Of a stretch of DNA of 64,000 nucleotides, positions 61,827-64,000 are shown one piece after another. The stretch covers positions 8,171,001 through 8,235,000 of the forward strand of contig JAPWDM010000014.1 of assembly GCA_035578155.1 (NCBI GenBank), in the 5' to 3' direction. This stretch comes from Brachynemurus nebulosus (taxonomy: Eukaryota > Arthropoda > Insecta > Neuroptera > Myrmeleontidae). Below the pieces are notes generated by a model, which saw only the letters and a list, made by a program, of their open reading frames with translations, had not been told where the DNA came from and searched no databases. Every line of letters starts with the position of its first letter. Positions within the stretch are counted from its first letter, which is position 1. The position numbers and the translations under genes were made by a program.

Positions 61827-62580
61827 CTGTAACAAAAAAATATTATATTTTGATAACTGGTGATTGCGCACCATGTTGCGTGTGGTTGTTACAATTATTC
61901 CGGTAAAGAAATTTCTAATTTTATTTATTAAGTAAAAGTTAAAAGACCATTCTTTAAGAACTTTTATTTATATTTTCAACACAAACCAACTTTTTCAGAA
62001 ACGTAAAAGTAAATAATTACTTCACCTTAACTTTTAAGATTAAAAAAATTTCATAAAAATATCTTTTAAAAATTTTCTATTTTAATTAGCATACCTGAGA
62101 GCAATAAAATGTAAAATCTTGTTTAAAAAAGTTGGTGCTTTTATAGTACGCGGTTTAACAAGATTTTCTTTCTGAGTCTACCAAGGTAGCGGAAGTTTTG
62201 TAATCATGTTGATACGTTCTAAAATGTTTTCCCCATCAGGATCAAAATTTTCACTCACATTTGATGTTTCAGAGTTTTCTAAATATAGTTTTCGTTCCGC
62301 TTCTGTGTGTCTATGTCTCCAAATAAAACCTTCTAACGCACATGACCTCAGAACTTTTCCTTTCGTCAATTTTCATGAATTATGTGGAATTATCGAAGAA
62401 GCGGTATAGATAAAAATCTTGAGTAAGAGAGGGGTGACATTCTAGAATTCGACCCTATCTTTAAGCTGTTGTCATTTCAACAATGACGGTGTTGTCCTTT
62501 TAAAATTATTTGTTCCAATATAAATTTTTCGTAACTTTTTCTAAACGTTTTCCGACATATTACAAATGTTTTATTAAATT
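61827..62580 (-). other. Upstream intron of the phosphatase gene
   Basis: No further exon found. A minus-strand frame at 62178-62369 (contains TEAERKLYLENSETSNVSEN) has no recognised domain and no splice support. Confidence 0.5.
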
Positions 62581-63345
62581 ACTAGCTGTACCCACGACGT
62601 TGTTCGCGCGACGTATTGTTATAAAATAAATGAAAAGTATATAACTGTGGCCACAAGCCAAAGTACCTTAAGACTAAAATTTTTATTAGTGCAATAATTA
62701 TACGTAACTTGCCTAGAACAATAATTTTTGCCTAATGCATGCACATGTTTAAAATGATTTTTATATTTTCCCAGGAGAAGGACACATTTTACCATAAAAA
62801 AAAGTATCTTATATGTTGATACAGGTAAAATAACATTAGACTAAATTTTATAAAAATCCGCTCAATAGTTTTTGCATAATGTGTCCACATGCTCAAAATG
62901 GTTTTTCTATTTTCCCGTGGGAATAAGACATTTTTCCGGAGTAAAAAGCATCTTATATGTTGGCCTAGTTAATAAGTTATCATCACACCAAATTTCATAA
63001 AAATCCGTTTAGTAGTTTTTGCGTAATGTGTGGACATGCTCAAAATGGATTTTTTTATTTTCCCGTGGGAACGAGACATTTTCCCCCAATAAAAAGCATC
63101 TTAGATGTTAACCGAGGTAATAAGTTATCATATCACTAAATTTCATTAAAATCCGTTCAGTAGTTTTTACGTGATGCGTGAACAGAGAAACAGACAGACA
63201 GACAAAAAATTTTATAATAGGTGTTTCGATATCTATATCGGTAACTATCTACACTACCAGTACAATTTTCAAAAAATATTCCATATACAGAAATGGTTTC
63301 GTTACAGTTTTGTTATACCTATGTATAATAGATTTGTCAGTTTAC
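62581..63345 (+). repeat. Interspersed repeat with internal tandem units
   Basis: Starts CTAGCTGTACCCACGACGTT, ends with CAGACAGACAGAC and CAGAAATGGTTTCGTTACAG. Long version of 53963-54240: about three units of roughly 145 bp (landmark TAATGTGTGGACATGCTCAA near 62728, 62871 and 63019) are inserted before the tail. Confidence 0.8.
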
Positions 63346-63382
63346 ATTATCAAGCATCCATTCAGTTACAGTAAAATAGCTG

Positions 63383-63652
63383 ACCGGATTTACAATATAG
63401 CCTATTAATGAAAGGAGAAAAATATAATTTTTTTTCAAGCTAAAAAGAAAACATATTAGAATCTTACAGTATTTTCTTTCAGCAGTAGCACAATTAAGGT
63501 GTTTAATTCGATTCGCAACCGGATTTACAATATAGCCTATTAATAAAAGGAGCAAATACAATTTTTTTGAAGCTAAAAAGAAAACATATTAGAATCTTAC
63601 AGTATTTTCTTTCAGCAGTAACACAATTAAGGTGTTTAATTCGATTCGCAAT
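63383..63652 (+). repeat. 135 bp tandem duplication
   Basis: 63383-63517 and 63518-63652, both starting ACCGGATTTACAATATAGCC and ending TTAATTCGATTCGCAA, over 90 percent identical. Confidence 0.92.
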
Positions 63653-64000
63653 TACTTAATTTCCAAATAAAAATATCCTTCTGATACCACTTCTCCCCTA
63701 CTTTATTATATCCTTGTACGAAAAAAATGTCAAGACAAACTTTTACAGATGAAGTGAAGTTTCCTTCGTGTGGAAATCATAAGCTTCACTTAGGAATTTC
63801 ACAGTATGACATGCATTAAATTATAAATACACCACATAATCTTTAAATATTTAACACCAACTTTAGTTTTTGTTTAAAGTGAAAATTTTAATATTTACGC
63901 GTATAATTAAATAAAATTTGTATTTATAATTGTTATGAACTCTTTAACAATTTAATTAACTCTTCGTTTCGGTGGGTTGCTGTGTCGTAAAGTACGTAAC
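63653..64000. other. AT-rich spacer
   Basis: No exon recognised; probably still inside the phosphatase gene. Confidence 0.45.

Noticed and set aside
62178..62369. Possible N-terminal exon of the phosphatase
   Set aside because: The peptide does not resemble the expected fibronectin-III-like domain and lacks suitable splice sites.

Overview
This is a eukaryotic, AT-rich window. It carries GT-AG introns, long TA/CA microsatellites, and a dense layer of DNA transposons and foldback repeats. An arthropod, most likely an insect, fits best: the potassium-channel exon matches the insect Shaw/Shawl type, and the transposon types (hAT MITEs, pogo-like, mariner-like, piggyBac, THAP-bearing) are typical of insect genomes. 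The species cannot be named from the sequence.

Only two host genes can be supported. (1) One plus-strand exon of a Shaw-family (Kv3) voltage-gated K+ channel at 15892-16206, covering S3 to S5; no other exon of this gene was found. (2) The last three coding exons of a minus-strand secreted purple acid phosphatase (ACP7-like) at 61618-61826, 59834-59931 and 57043-57748, with all metal-binding motifs intact and a poly(A) signal at 56998-57003; its first exons lie beyond the right edge. Two weaker candidate exons are listed (37172-37357 and 43568-43724).

Region by region. 1-15 kb: palindromes, tandem arrays and interspersed repeats. 15-16.2 kb: a THAP-bearing terminal-inverted-repeat element that ends 35 bp before the channel exon. 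16-28 kb: a pogo-like MITE, an intron-bearing mariner-like element with a frameshifted transposase, two hAT MITEs (one filled with CTTGGT hexamers) and a TTAA-flanked element. 29.5-30.3 kb: a transposon-associated pseudogene split by a hAT MITE. 32-44.9 kb: two pogo-like elements, a second copy of that hAT MITE and a piggyBac transposase remnant. 46-55 kb: foldbacks, tandem duplications and one copy of a TA-flanked element. 57-64 kb: the phosphatase gene, whose 2.1 kb intron holds nested transposons.

The two host genes share no visible pathway. Most of the window appears to be a record of nested transposition inside introns and intergenic DNA. No CRISPR array, rRNA or prokaryote-style operon is visible, and no new defence or metabolic system was found. 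The most unusual material is structural: long near-perfect palindromes, a hAT element carrying its own satellite, repeat families that carry (TA)n at a fixed internal position, and a mariner-like transposase with an intron and unusual catalytic spacing.
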